64,000 nucleotides of DNA from Roseomonas gilardii subsp. gilardii (lineage in GTDB: Bacteria; Pseudomonadota; Alphaproteobacteria; Acetobacterales; Acetobacteraceae). This document shows positions 1 through 8,277 of the stretch, piece by piece. Location: NCBI RefSeq assembly GCF_023078375.1, contig NZ_CP095555.1, forward strand, positions 124,001 through 188,000, read 5' to 3'. Each line of letters begins with the position of its first letter. Within the stretch, counting starts at the first letter, position 1. Below the pieces are notes generated by a model, which searched no databases, had not been told where the DNA came from, and worked only from the letters and a program-made list of their open reading frames with translations. A program made the position numbers and the translations under genes.

Positions 1-391
1 CATAGATCATGATCAGGGAGACGGTGAGCTTGGTGGAACGGCCGAATTTCTGATTGATGGCGCCGGAGATCGTGAACTCGCCGGAGGCATAAAGCCGCCG
101 GACGAAGAAGAGGCCATAGAGCAGAAAGCCGATGGCCGCTCCGACCACGGACCAGGCGGCGGCGATCCCATAGTTGAAGGCCTCCTGCGACGTGCCGACG
201 GTGGACTTGGCACCAATGAACTCGCTCATCAGCAGAACGCCGATCACGGCCGCCGGCATGGCTCTGGAGCCCACCATGAACTGCGAGCTGTTCCGGCTGC
301 GCAGTTTTATCGTCAGCCAGGATGTGACAGCGATGTAGGCGACGATGATCGCGATGATGATCGCGCTCTCGCCGGCATTGAACTGGTGCAT
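1..391 (-). CDS. sodium:solute symporter family protein (partial, C-terminus outside window)
   Basis: The open frame starts at an ATG on the minus strand (389-391) and runs without a stop off the left edge, giving about 130 N-terminal residues. They start MHQFNAGESA and continue into a hydrophobic helix, then a stretch with SQFMVGSRAMPA and LMSEFIGAKSTVGTSQEAF. That layout, with a first helix, the G-S-R loop and then a helix with the S-x(4)-STVG-type Na+ site, is typical of SSS-family (SLC5-like) Na+/solute symporters. At least three membrane segments are visible. It is divergent from the SDR/IclR catabolic operon and shares its control region, so it probably imports that pathway's substrate (inference). 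The substrate cannot be told from this fragment. Confidence 0.8.
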   Translation of the reverse strand, partial: MHQFNAGESAIIIAIIVAYIAVTSWLTIKLRSRNSSQFMVGSRAMPAAVIGVLLMSEFIGAKSTVGTSQEAFNYGIAAAWSVVGAAIGFLLYGLFFVRRLYASGEFTISGAINQKFGRSTKLTVSLIMIY

Positions 392-692
392 TCCTGCGTC
401 CCCTACTGCACACGAAGGCTCTCAGAGCCCGGTCGATGGCCCGGCAGGAGCTCGGTGGAACGATGGGACCCCGGATCAGCGAATATCGTCATGTCCGTGG
501 CGTTTCCCCCCAGCGCCCCTGAAGCCCTGTTTGCGTTTATTCTTATGTTCGGATTGCGAACTTTAGTTCTCTAATTTACAAGCCTCATATCGGTGCGTGG
601 GCCACGCCGTCAACAGCCTTTTGCGCCTGGGCATCAGTGGAAAGGCCGTTCTCGAAGCAGCCCGCATTTCCAGCAGGAGGAGCACAAGCAGC
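392..692. promoter_or_regulatory. divergent control region between symporter and SDR operon
   Basis: These 301 bases have no gene. The left two-thirds are GC-rich. Positions about 528-580 are clearly AT-richer and hold a palindromic operator (listed separately), so the divergent promoters most likely lie there. I see no unambiguous -35/-10 pair on either strand. An AGGAGG ribosome-binding site at 675-680 serves the SDR start. Confidence 0.5.
543..563. promoter_or_regulatory. IclR-type operator, copy 1
   Basis: The core GTTCGGATTGCGAAC (547-561) is a GTTCG-N5-CGAAC inverted repeat, the shape recognised by IclR-family regulators. The same 21-base stretch recurs in inverted orientation at 1486-1506 just before the iclR-type gene. 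It sits in the AT-rich part of the symporter/SDR divergent region, where a repressor could control both directions. Confidence 0.7.
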
Positions 693-1385
693 ATGACGAC
701 AGTTCAGGCCACGGCACCCCATGCCCTCGTCACCGGCGCAAGTTCCGGGATCGGCGAGGCCATTTCGAGGTTGCTGCTCAGCAGAGGCTGGCGCGTCACA
801 GGGCTGAGCCGGCGTCGTCCCCGGATCGATGATCCGGGTTTCGAGCACCGTGCGGCGGACCTGTCCTCTCCGCGGAGCCTCCTGGATGCGACCGAGAACC
901 TGTCGGTCCAGGCTTTCGTTCATGCCGCCGGACTGATGAGCACCAACCCCCTGGGCCATCTGGAGGCCGAAGCGGGAATGGCGATGTGGCAGCTGCATGT
1001 GCAGGCTGCCAGCATCCTCGCTGACAGGCTTCTCGATGGCATGGGCCCGGGTGGCCGGATCATCCTGATCGGCAGCCGGACCGCGACCGGGGCGGCGGGG
1101 CGCAGCCAGTACGCGGCCACCAAGGCGGCGCTCAACGGGCTCGCGCGCTCCTGGGCTGCGGAGCTGGCGCCCCGGGGAATCACGGTGAACCTCGTGTCAC
1201 CAGCGGCAACCGATACGCCCATGCTGAACGACCCGTCACGCGTTTCATCGGCCCCGCGCATTCCTCCCATCGGGCGCCTGATCCGGCCGGAGGAAGTCGC
1301 TGGGACGGTCGCCTTCCTGTTATCGGGCGATGCAGCCGCCATCACAGGGCAGAACATCGTGATATGCGGGGGGAGCTCACTCTGA
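693..1385 (+). CDS. SDR family NAD(P)-dependent oxidoreductase
   Basis: A 230-residue classical short-chain dehydrogenase, cytoplasmic. The Rossmann motif TGASSGIG is at residues 14-21, the HAAG (NNAG-like) motif at 77-80, and catalytic Ser128, Tyr140 and Lys144 in the S-x11-Y-x3-K pattern. The C-terminal V-S-P-x2-T-x-T-P-M loop (about 168-177) and terminal GG are normal for the fold. The frame is open upstream to 597, but AGGAGG at 675-680 supports the ATG at 693, which also gives the usual family length. It is first in a co-directional set with the IclR regulator, Fe-ADH, sialidase-like, lyase and Bug genes. It probably oxidises a hydroxyl of the sugar- or acid-type substrate handled there (inference). 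The exact substrate is unknown. Confidence 0.88.
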   Translation: MTTVQATAPHALVTGASSGIGEAISRLLLSRGWRVTGLSRRRPRIDDPGFEHRAADLSSPRSLLDATENLSVQAFVHAAGLMSTNPLGHLEAEAGMAMWQLHVQAASILADRLLDGMGPGGRIILIGSRTATGAAGRSQYAATKAALNGLARSWAAELAPRGITVNLVSPAATDTPMLNDPSRVSSAPRIPPIGRLIRPEEVAGTVAFLLSGDAAAITGQNIVICGGSSL

Positions 1386-1440
1386 GCCGGTAGAAGGGGC
1401 CGATACCGGGGCTGCTTCCGGAACCGGCAGCAAAGATGAG

Positions 1441-1472
1441 TTGACAGACATCGGGCAGAGGGCGACTGTATG
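1441..1472 (+). promoter_or_regulatory. candidate promoter of the iclR-type gene
   Basis: A perfect TTGACA lies at 1441-1446. A weak -10 would fall at about 1464-1472. The start point would then be near 1478-1480, just before the operator at 1486-1506. This means the ATG at 1470 would lie inside the promoter, which supports the GTG at 1518 as the true start. Confidence 0.45.
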
Positions 1473-1485
1473 GCCAAACGAACAC

Positions 1486-1506
1486 AAGTTCGCAATCCGA
1501 ACATAA
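1486..1506. promoter_or_regulatory. IclR-type operator, copy 2 (inverted)
   Basis: This is the exact reverse complement of 543-563, with core GTTCGCAATCCGAAC at 1488-1502. It lies between a TTGACA element at 1441 and a ribosome-binding sequence (AGGGAG, 1507-1512) before GTG 1518. That is the expected place for autoregulation by the IclR protein. Confidence 0.7.
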
Positions 1507-1517
1507 AGGGAGAGGCG

Positions 1518-2411
1518 GTGAACACCGCTGTGGCCAGACAGCCCGCACCGGCGGACATCGCCTCCGTCCCTAAGGGCGGGGGAAAAACCGCTGCCGACAA
1601 CCCGAAGAACATGGTGCAGTCCGCGGCAAAGACCTTTGCCGTCCTGAAGGCTTTCGCCCCCGAATACCCGGAACTGACCCTGGCCGAGGTGGCCACCCGC
1701 GCCGGTTTGGACAGAGGCACGGCATTTCGTCTGATCCATACCCTGGAAGCCCTGGGCTATCTTCGCGCGGTGCCAGGCACCCGGCGTTTCCGCCTGACAC
1801 TGCAATGCCTTGAGCTCGGCTTCGCGGCCCTCTCGGCGAACGGCCTTTCCGACCATGCCGTGCCCTTGTTGCGTGAGCTCGTGCCCGAAGCCGGAGATGC
1901 CGCTTCCCTCGGCACCATCGATGCGGGGGACGTCGTATATCTGGCGCGCGTCCAGATTGGGCTCGACCGCCACAACATCCTGCGCCATCCAGGCACCCGG
2001 GTTGGCGCTTATGCGACAGCACTGGGCCACGCCATGCTGGCTTACCTGCCTCGCGCGCAGCAGATTGACCACCTGGAGCGCCGTGAACGGGTCAAGCTCT
2101 CCGATCGGACCATCACCGATCTGGGCGCGTTGCTGGATCGGCTCTCCCAGGTGAAGGAACGCGGGTTCGCGATCTCGGATGGCGAGAACGCCTACGGGCT
2201 GCGCACCGTCGCCGTGCCTATCCTGGACGAAGAGGGGCATCCTGTCTCCGGCGTCAGCCTCACCATCGATGCCAACCGAGACCAACTGGAAGACTTCGTG
2301 GCAGCCGGCCTGCCGCGCCTGCGCGGCGTGGCAGACGAGTTGACCAAGGCCATGCTGCTGACACGAAGGGCCGTCCAGCCGCGACCGGCGAAGACCCAGA
2401 GCGGAATCTGA
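1518..2411 (+). CDS. IclR family transcriptional regulator
   Basis: From GTG 1518 the protein is 297 residues: a basic, low-complexity tail of about 30 residues, a winged helix-turn-helix (starting near MVQSAAKTFAVLKAF; LTLAEVATRAGLDRGTAFRLI is the HTH) and the IclR effector domain with the ATALGHAMLAYL and ERGFAISDGENAYGLRTVAVPI signatures. An ATG at 1470 is in frame. I prefer GTG 1518 because the operator and probable promoter overlap the earlier start, and because AGGGAG precedes the GTG. It lies between the SDR and Fe-ADH genes and next to both palindromes. It is thus the likely local and autogenous regulator of the cluster and of the divergent symporter. The effector is unknown. Confidence 0.88.
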   Translation: MNTAVARQPAPADIASVPKGGGKTAADNPKNMVQSAAKTFAVLKAFAPEYPELTLAEVATRAGLDRGTAFRLIHTLEALGYLRAVPGTRRFRLTLQCLELGFAALSANGLSDHAVPLLRELVPEAGDAASLGTIDAGDVVYLARVQIGLDRHNILRHPGTRVGAYATALGHAMLAYLPRAQQIDHLERRERVKLSDRTITDLGALLDRLSQVKERGFAISDGENAYGLRTVAVPILDEEGHPVSGVSLTIDANRDQLEDFVAAGLPRLRGVADELTKAMLLTRRAVQPRPAKTQSGI

Positions 2412-2444
2412 CTTCAGACCGAGTTCCATGCGTGAGAGCCGAAC

Positions 2445-3575
2445 ATGAATGACCTGCTGACACCCATCGAGATCGTCCGTCCGCCCATCGTCGAGTTCGG
2501 CGGTGGTCTGGTCTCGGCCGCCGGCCGCTGGGCGCGCGCGCGTGGCTACAGGCGGCCGCTGGTGATCTCTGACGCCTTCAATGCCAATCGCGTGGAACTG
2601 CTCGATCTGCCTGGCCATGTCACGGTTTTCGGCGAGGTGAAGCCGGAACCCGATCTGCCGAACCTGGAGAAAGCCCTGGCCCTCGCGGAGCAGGTGCAGC
2701 CGGACCTCGTTGTTGGATTTGGCGGCGGCAGTGCCATGGACCTCGCCAAGCTCGTGGCCGTGCTACCGGGCAGCGGGCAGAGCTTCGGGCAGGTGGTAGG
2801 GCCGGAGAAGGTTGCGGGACGCAAGCTTGGGCTCTTCCAGGTGCCAACGACATCCGGCACAGGCAGCGAGGGCGGTACGCGCGCCCTCGTCACCGACCCG
2901 GCGACGCAGAACAAGGCCGCGGTGCAAAGCCGCCATATGCTGGCGGATATCGCGATCATCGATCCGGACCTGACGCTGACGGTTCCGCCCGCTGTCACCG
3001 CGGCCACCGGCGTGGACGCCATGGCGCATTGCGTGGAAGCCTTCACCAGCCGCAAGGCGCACCCGCTGATCGACCTCTATGCGCTGGAGGGCATCCGCCT
3101 GGTCGGGCGCTTCCTGAAGCGCGCCGTGGCCGATGGCTCGGACCGGGAGGCGCGTGCCGGCCTGGCGGTGGCGTCCATGTATGGCGGCTTCTGCCTCGGC
3201 CCCGTGAACACGACGGCCGGACACGCCGTCGCCTATCCGCTTGGCACGCGCCATCACATCCCGCACGGCCTCGCCTGCGCTCTTATTTTCCCCCACACCC
3301 TCGCTTTCAATGCTTCGGTGACGGCGGAGAAGACCGCGCTGGTGCTGGAGGCCCTGGGCCTGCCGAAGAGCGTGGACGAAGCCGTGGTGCGGGGCGCCAC
3401 GCATCGCTTCTGTGCCGATCTCGGGATCGAGATGCGCCTCTCCGCCCTGGGCGTGCCGCGCGACGACCTGGAGACGATGGCCAGGGAAGCACATGCCATC
3501 CGCCGCCTGCTGGACAACAATCCGCGCGACCTGACCCAGGACCAGATCCTGGCCATCTACGACTCCGCCTACTGA
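2445..3575 (+). CDS. iron-containing alcohol dehydrogenase
   Basis: A 376-residue group III (Fe-dependent) alcohol dehydrogenase. The NAD(P) site GFGGGSAMD is at residues 91-99 and PTTSGTGSE at 134-142. The metal ligands expected for the family are present: Asp191 and His195 in GVDAMAHCVEAF, His260, and His274 in HIPHGLACAL. The length is normal. It starts 33 bases after the IclR gene and ends 12 bases before the sialidase-like gene, so it is probably cotranscribed. Members include maleylacetate reductases and lactaldehyde, hydroxyacid or sugar-alcohol dehydrogenases. Sequence alone does not settle the substrate. Here it would reduce or oxidise an intermediate of the local pathway (inference). 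Confidence 0.88.
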   Translation: MNDLLTPIEIVRPPIVEFGGGLVSAAGRWARARGYRRPLVISDAFNANRVELLDLPGHVTVFGEVKPEPDLPNLEKALALAEQVQPDLVVGFGGGSAMDLAKLVAVLPGSGQSFGQVVGPEKVAGRKLGLFQVPTTSGTGSEGGTRALVTDPATQNKAAVQSRHMLADIAIIDPDLTLTVPPAVTAATGVDAMAHCVEAFTSRKAHPLIDLYALEGIRLVGRFLKRAVADGSDREARAGLAVASMYGGFCLGPVNTTAGHAVAYPLGTRHHIPHGLACALIFPHTLAFNASVTAEKTALVLEALGLPKSVDEAVVRGATHRFCADLGIEMRLSALGVPRDDLETMAREAHAIRRLLDNNPRDLTQDQILAIYDSAY

Positions 3576-3587
3576 GAGGCCCGGACC

Positions 3588-4796
3588 ATGATCCGAACGA
3601 ATGAGAACGGGAAGCTGGAGCTGGGCGAGGTAGGCCGTGTACGTCCGGCCGAGGACGATCCGGCACGGCTGGAGGCCTTCCTGCCCCCGGCCACGGTGCA
3701 GAGCCATGCCGCGAACCTGATGCCTCTGCCCGATGGCTCGCTGGGCTGCGTCTGGTTCGGTGGCACGCAGGAGGGCGTGCCCGATATCTCCGCCTATTTC
3801 TCCCGCCTGGAGAAAGGATCGGACCGATGGTCGGCGCCGGTGCGGCTGTCGGACGACCCAACGAAGTCAGAGCAGAACCCCCTGCTCTTCCCTGCGCCGA
3901 ATGGCGAGCTCTGGCTGATCTGGACGGCGCAGATTTCCGGCAACCAGGACACCGCCGTCGTCCGCAAGCGCGTTTCCACCGATAACGGCCGCTCCTGGGG
4001 ACCCATCGAGACGCTGTTCGGCCCGCGGCAGGGCGGTGGCACCTTCATGCGCCAGCCGGTGGTGGTGCTGGACAATGGCGACTGGCTCCTGCCGATCTGG
4101 ATCTGCACCAGCACGCCGGGCAAGAAGTGGGTCGGCGATGACGACACCAGTGCCGTGATGATCTCCTCCGATCAGGGGCGGAGCTGGACCGAAGTGGCCG
4201 TACCGGACAGCCTGGGCTGCGTGCATATGAGCATCGTCGATCTGCGTGATGGAACGCTCGCCGCCTTCTACCGCAGCCGCTGGGCCGACAATGTCTATGT
4301 CTCCCACTCCCAGGACCGGGGGCGGAGCTGGAGCGCGCCTCAGCCGACGGAACTGCCCAACAACAACTCCTCGATCCAGGTGACGCGGCTGAAGAACGGC
4401 CATCTCGCCATGGTGTTCAATGAGAGCAGTGCGGTGGATGCCACCGAGCGCCGCCTGTCACTCTACGATGATATCGAGGATGAGAGCGATGACGGCAAGG
4501 TCGTCGCGCCGATCGACCACAGCCGCCGCAGCACCTTCTGGGGTGTGCCGCGCGCACCGATGACGGTGGCGATCTCCGAGGATGGAGGCCGAACCTGGCC
4601 GATCCGGCGCAATCTGGAGACGGGCGACGGCTATTGCATGACCAACAACTCGCGCGAAGGGCTGAATCGCGAGTTCTCCTACCCCAGCATCGTGCAGGGT
4701 CCGGATGGACGTCTGCACATCGCCTACACCGTGTACCGTCAGGCCATCAAATACGTGACCGTCACCGAGGACTGGATCCGGAGCAACAACGCATGA
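3588..4796 (+). CDS. sialidase-fold (BNR/Asp-box) family protein
   Basis: A 402-residue six-bladed beta-propeller of the sialidase superfamily. Four Asp-box repeats (S-x-D-x-G-x-S/T-W) are visible: STDNGRSW (130-137), SSDQGRSW (193-200), SQDRGRSW (241-248) and SEDGGRTW (330-337). There is no signal peptide or membrane segment, so it should be cytoplasmic, which is unusual for a true secreted sialidase. The stop overlaps the next gene's ATG by four bases, so it is translationally coupled to a DapA/NanA-like lyase. Related intracellular proteins act as glycoside hydrolases, lyases or isomerases on sugar acids. I would not call it a neuraminidase, because no other sialate gene is present. Confidence 0.8.
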   Translation: MIRTNENGKLELGEVGRVRPAEDDPARLEAFLPPATVQSHAANLMPLPDGSLGCVWFGGTQEGVPDISAYFSRLEKGSDRWSAPVRLSDDPTKSEQNPLLFPAPNGELWLIWTAQISGNQDTAVVRKRVSTDNGRSWGPIETLFGPRQGGGTFMRQPVVVLDNGDWLLPIWICTSTPGKKWVGDDDTSAVMISSDQGRSWTEVAVPDSLGCVHMSIVDLRDGTLAAFYRSRWADNVYVSHSQDRGRSWSAPQPTELPNNNSSIQVTRLKNGHLAMVFNESSAVDATERRLSLYDDIEDESDDGKVVAPIDHSRRSTFWGVPRAPMTVAISEDGGRTWPIRRNLETGDGYCMTNNSREGLNREFSYPSIVQGPDGRLHIAYTVYRQAIKYVTVTEDWIRSNNA

Positions 4797-5722
4797 GCGC
4801 GACTCTCGACAAGCCCATCCATGCCTCGGCCGCGGCCTTCAAAGGTCCGAGCGGCGTGTTCTGCGCGGCGCTGACCCCGCTGACTGCCGAACTGGCACCC
4901 GATCATGCCACTTTCGCTGAGCATGCGCGTTGGCTGCTGGAGGAGGGATGCGACGGCATCGCCATGCTCGGCACGACGGGCGAGGCGAATTCCTTCTCTG
5001 TCGGCGAGCGTAAGGCCTTGCTGGAGGCCACCATCGGCGCCGGTATCGCGCCGGATCGCCTCCTGCCCGGGACAGGCGTCGCCGCCTTGACCGAGACAGT
5101 GGAACTGACCCGTCATGCCCTGTCCCTGGGCGTCACGACGGTCGTGATGCTGCCGCCCTTCTACTACAAGAACGTCTCGGATGACGGGGTCTTCGCTGCC
5201 TATGCCGAGGTGATCGAACGTCTGGGCGACGCCAGGCTCAGGGTGGTGCTCTACCATATCCCGCAGATGTCGGCGGTGCCTCTCTCCCTCGCGGTGATCG
5301 CGCGGCTGATCGAGCGTTTCCCCGGGACGGTGGTCGGAATCAAGGACTCCGCCGGCGACATCGGGAACATGCTGGCCATGGTGGAGCGCTTTCCGGGCTT
5401 CTCCGTGCTCGCGGGCGCCGATCCGCTGCTCCTGCCGCTGCGGCGGCAGGGTGGGGCTGGCTGCATCACGGCCACGTCCAATCTCGTCGCGCGAGACCTG
5501 GCCTTCATCTACCGCCACGCCCTGGACGACAGCCGCTCGGCCGAAGTGGAGGCGGCGCAGGAGCGCGTGGTCACGATGCGGAACCGGGCCTCGCGCTTCG
5601 CGCAGATGGCATCGCTGAAGGCCCTGACCGCCGAACGGAGCGGTCACACGGGCTGGATGCGGATGCGGCCGCCTTTGATGGCCCTCAGCGCGGAGGAGAA
5701 GACAAGCCTTCTCGGCGGCTGA
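4793..5722 (+). CDS. dihydrodipicolinate synthase/N-acetylneuraminate lyase family protein
   Basis: A 309-residue (beta/alpha)8 class I aldolase. GTTGE lies at 60-64, the catalytic tyrosine in LYHIPQM is Tyr154, and the Schiff-base lysine in GIKDSAGD is Lys184. The start at 4793 (ATGA overlap with the previous stop) gives the normal family length. Longer in-frame extension upstream would run inside the neighbouring gene. The family splits or joins pyruvate with aldehydes (DHDPS, NanA, KDG or hydroxyproline-type dehydratases/lyases). Being in a catabolic operon away from lysine genes, a retro-aldol or dehydratase role on a 2-keto sugar acid is more likely than lysine synthesis (inference). Confidence 0.87.
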   Translation: MSATLDKPIHASAAAFKGPSGVFCAALTPLTAELAPDHATFAEHARWLLEEGCDGIAMLGTTGEANSFSVGERKALLEATIGAGIAPDRLLPGTGVAALTETVELTRHALSLGVTTVVMLPPFYYKNVSDDGVFAAYAEVIERLGDARLRVVLYHIPQMSAVPLSLAVIARLIERFPGTVVGIKDSAGDIGNMLAMVERFPGFSVLAGADPLLLPLRRQGGAGCITATSNLVARDLAFIYRHALDDSRSAEVEAAQERVVTMRNRASRFAQMASLKALTAERSGHTGWMRMRPPLMALSAEEKTSLLGG

Positions 5723-5728
5723 GATGGT

Positions 5729-5798
5729 GGCCGGCGTGCCCACGCTCGCCGGCCTCCCGTGAGATGCGGGACAAGCGACGACCGGCCAGGAAGGCCGG
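5729..5798 (+). other. two intercistronic hairpins between lyase and Bug receptor genes
   Basis: Hairpin 1 has 8-base arms GGCCGGCG (5729-5736) and CGCCGGCC (5747-5754). Hairpin 2 has arms CCGGCC (5782-5787) and GGCCGG (5793-5798) with a 5-base loop. Neither is followed by a T-run. They are more likely mRNA-stabilising or attenuating elements than strong terminators, letting the downstream receptor message differ in level from the enzymes. Confidence 0.4.
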
Positions 5799-5832
5799 CG
5801 GGATAAAAACAGAACATCCGGAGGATCTGCCA

Positions 5833-6813
5833 ATGAAGAGACGTGGCCTGCTTCTGGCCGCCGGTGCCGTGGGTGCCGGCACGCTGTCCATCCCTGCTAT
5901 CCACGCCCAGGGCTCCTGGCCGCACGGCAAGCCCATCCGTGTCATCATCCCATGGCCACCCGGCGCCGCCAACGACACGCTGGGGCGTTTGCTGGCGCAA
6001 CGTTTGCAGGAAAAGCTCGGCGCGACGGCCGTGGCCGAGAACCGCACCGGCGGCGCGGGGCTGGTGGGCACCAATGCCGTGCTACAGGCACCGAACGACG
6101 GCTACACGCTGCTCGCCTCCGCCTTCAACACCGCGGTCATGCCGCTGGTGCTGAAGGGGGCGAATTTCGATCCGCAGCGGGATCTGGAAGTCGTGGCGCG
6201 CACCGCGAAGGCACCGCTCGTCATGGTTTCTTCCGGCCTCCGTCCGCAGAAGAGCCTGAAGGACATCATCGCGGCCGCGAAGGAAAAGCCCAGGGAGTGG
6301 AACTTCGCCATCTCCTCGCTTGGCTCCGCAGGGCACCTGGCCACCATCGAGTTCCTCCGCCGCACCGGTCTCGACCTCGACATGGTGACCTATCGCGGGA
6401 CGCAGCCCGCCCTGACGGATCTGATGGGTGGCAGCGTGCAATTGTTGATCGATCCGTGCTTCGCGCTGCTGCCGGCACGCGGCGACGGCAAGGTCAACGC
6501 GGTCGGCATTGCCACTGCGGAGCGCTCGGTTCTCGCGACCGACGTGCCGACAATGGCGGAAAGCGGTTTGCCGGGTTACGAGTTCCAGTCGTGGTATGGC
6601 GTCTGGGCGCCACGGGGAACACCCGCCGAGATCTGCCAGCGTATCAATACCCTGATGCAGGAAACCATGCGGGACCCCGAAATCGTCCAGCGGATGACAA
6701 AGCAGGTGCTGGAACCGGTGACGGAAAGCACCGAGGACAGCAAGGCTTTCATTGCCAGCGAGATCAAGCGTGCCGGAGAACTGCTCCGGAGCGTGAATTA
6801 CCAACCGGAATAA
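5833..6813 (+). CDS. Bug family tripartite tricarboxylate transporter substrate-binding protein
   Basis: A 326-residue periplasmic receptor. The twin-Arg-like/Sec signal MKRRGLLLAAGAVGAGTL ends near AIHAQG (about residue 25). The mature part has the Bug signatures IRVIIPWPPGAANDTLGR, the VAENRTGGAG segment, the GYTLL segment and the late SGLPGYEFQSWYGVWAP block. CGGAGGATC just before ATG 5833 fixes the start. No tctA/tctB membrane genes are nearby, as is common for orphan Bug proteins in beta- and alphaproteobacteria. The receptor should bind a carboxylated compound linked to the upstream catabolic genes (inference). Confidence 0.9.
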   Translation: MKRRGLLLAAGAVGAGTLSIPAIHAQGSWPHGKPIRVIIPWPPGAANDTLGRLLAQRLQEKLGATAVAENRTGGAGLVGTNAVLQAPNDGYTLLASAFNTAVMPLVLKGANFDPQRDLEVVARTAKAPLVMVSSGLRPQKSLKDIIAAAKEKPREWNFAISSLGSAGHLATIEFLRRTGLDLDMVTYRGTQPALTDLMGGSVQLLIDPCFALLPARGDGKVNAVGIATAERSVLATDVPTMAESGLPGYEFQSWYGVWAPRGTPAEICQRINTLMQETMRDPEIVQRMTKQVLEPVTESTEDSKAFIASEIKRAGELLRSVNYQPE

Positions 6814-6910
6814 AGGCTCCGCGACGCAGCGCAACTACCTGATGGATGAACCACGGATCGGGCGCTGGGTTTGCCATCGCGGGCGGGCCGCGTGAACGGG
6901 CCGGCGGGTC

Positions 6911-6952
6911 CCCGGCGGGCGAGGGAACAGTCCGTCTCCGCCTCCCGCCGGG
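6911..6952. terminator. hairpin between convergent genes
   Basis: Nine-base perfect arms, CCCGGCGGG (6911-6919) and CCCGCCGGG (6944-6952), lie between the stops of the convergent Bug and enolase-superfamily genes. There is no T-tract on either side. The position suits a bidirectional, probably Rho-assisted, terminator. Confidence 0.4.
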
Positions 6953-6964
6953 TCCCCGAGGTGG

Positions 6965-8128
6965 TCAGGCCGCCAGTTCGCGCATCACCTTGATGAGGTC
7001 GGACTTGCCCTCGAAGCCAATGCCAGGAAGCTCCGGCATGGTCACGCGACCGCCCTCGACGCGCACGCCGTCAGGGAAGCCACCATAGGGCTGGAAGAGG
7101 TCCGGGTAGCTTTCATTGCCACCCAGCCCGAGCCCGGCTGCAATCATCAGCGACATCTGGTGCCCGCCATGCGGGATGCAGCGTGACGGCGACCATCCGA
7201 ACTGCTTCAGCACCTCCAGGGTGCGCAGGTACTCCACCAGCCCGTAGGAAAGGGCACAGTCGAACTGCAACCAGTCACGGTCGGGGCGCATGCCGCCATA
7301 GCGCAGCAGGTTGCGTGCATCCTGATGCGAGAACAGGTTCTCGCCGGTGGCCATGGCGCCCGGGTAGAATTCGGACAGTGCGGCCTGAAGGGCGTAGTCC
7401 AGTGGATCACCCGCTTCCTCGTACCAGAAGAGCGGGTAGCCGCGCAGCATCTTCGCGTAGGCGATGCCGGTTTCCAGGTCGAAGCGCCCATTCGCATCCA
7501 CGGCCAGTTGCGCCTGGCTGCCGACCTCCTTCAGCACCGCCTCGATCCGGCGCTGGTCCTCTTCGATGGAGGCGCCGCCGATCTTCATCTTGACCACGTT
7601 GTAACCACGGTCGAGGTAGCCACGCATCTCGGCCCGTAGCTGCTCGTCCCCCTTGCCAGGGTAGTAGTAGCCGCCGGCCGCATAGACGAAGACGCTCGGG
7701 TCCGCCTCACGCCCATGGCGCTCGGCCAGCAGGCGGAACAGCGGCTTGTCCTCGATCTTGGCCACCGCATCCCAGATCGCCATGTCGAGGGTCCCGACCG
7801 CCACGGACCGCTCGCCATGCCCGCCCGGCTTCTCGTTCCGCATCATGGCCGCCCAGACTTTGGCCGGGTCGATGTTATCGCGTGCCTCGTCCAGCAGGCT
7901 CGCAGGATCGGCCTCCAGGATCCGGTCGCGGAAGCGTTCACGGATCAGCCCACCCTGGCCGTAGCGGCCATTGGAATTGAAGCCGTAGCCGATCACGGGC
8001 CGTCCGTTGCGCACGACATCCGTGACCACCGCGACGAGGCTCGCGGTCATCTTGCTGAAGTCGATGTAGGCGTTGCGGATCGGGGACGCGATGGGTTTGG
8101 TGACTTCACGAACTTCGACGATACGCAT
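6965..8128 (-). CDS. enolase superfamily acid-sugar dehydratase, D-tartrate dehydratase-like
   Basis: A 387-residue mandelate-racemase-type enolase superfamily enzyme. Catalytic features are KMKIGG with Lys182, the metal ligands Asp211 (DANGRFD), Glu237/238 (WYEEAGDPLD) and Glu263 (ATGENLF), and His320 in CIPHGGHQMSL. The Lys/His spacing and the blocks around SHQDARNLLRYGGM and WLQFDCALSYGLVEY match what I know of D-tartrate dehydratase from Bradyrhizobium (Lys184/His322). The likely reaction is D-tartrate to oxaloacetate. GGAGG eight bases before ATG 8128 sets the start. An upstream in-frame GTG (8143) overlaps that site. It is divergent from a LysR regulator, its probable activator. A related acid sugar remains possible as substrate. 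Confidence 0.82.
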   Translation of the reverse strand: MRIVEVREVTKPIASPIRNAYIDFSKMTASLVAVVTDVVRNGRPVIGYGFNSNGRYGQGGLIRERFRDRILEADPASLLDEARDNIDPAKVWAAMMRNEKPGGHGERSVAVGTLDMAIWDAVAKIEDKPLFRLLAERHGREADPSVFVYAAGGYYYPGKGDEQLRAEMRGYLDRGYNVVKMKIGGASIEEDQRRIEAVLKEVGSQAQLAVDANGRFDLETGIAYAKMLRGYPLFWYEEAGDPLDYALQAALSEFYPGAMATGENLFSHQDARNLLRYGGMRPDRDWLQFDCALSYGLVEYLRTLEVLKQFGWSPSRCIPHGGHQMSLMIAAGLGLGGNESYPDLFQPYGGFPDGVRVEGGRVTMPELPGIGFEGKSDLIKVMRELAA

Positions 8129-8277
8129 CTGGCATGCCTCCACGGTCCTTGGGGGTCAGGGCCCTGCCCCCGGCTTCCCGGGGTTTCTTCCCCGTGACAT
8201 CAGGTTGAGATACGGTCCCGTGTGGGGTGATCTCCAATGCCAAGAGTGACAATTGCTATGCGTGTTCGGCATCGGCC

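Noticed and set aside
3588-5722. Sialic acid catabolism operon
   Set aside because: The Asp-box protein lacks a signal peptide, and no ManNAc kinase, epimerase, deaminase or sialate transporter is nearby. The DapA/NanA family covers many other reactions.
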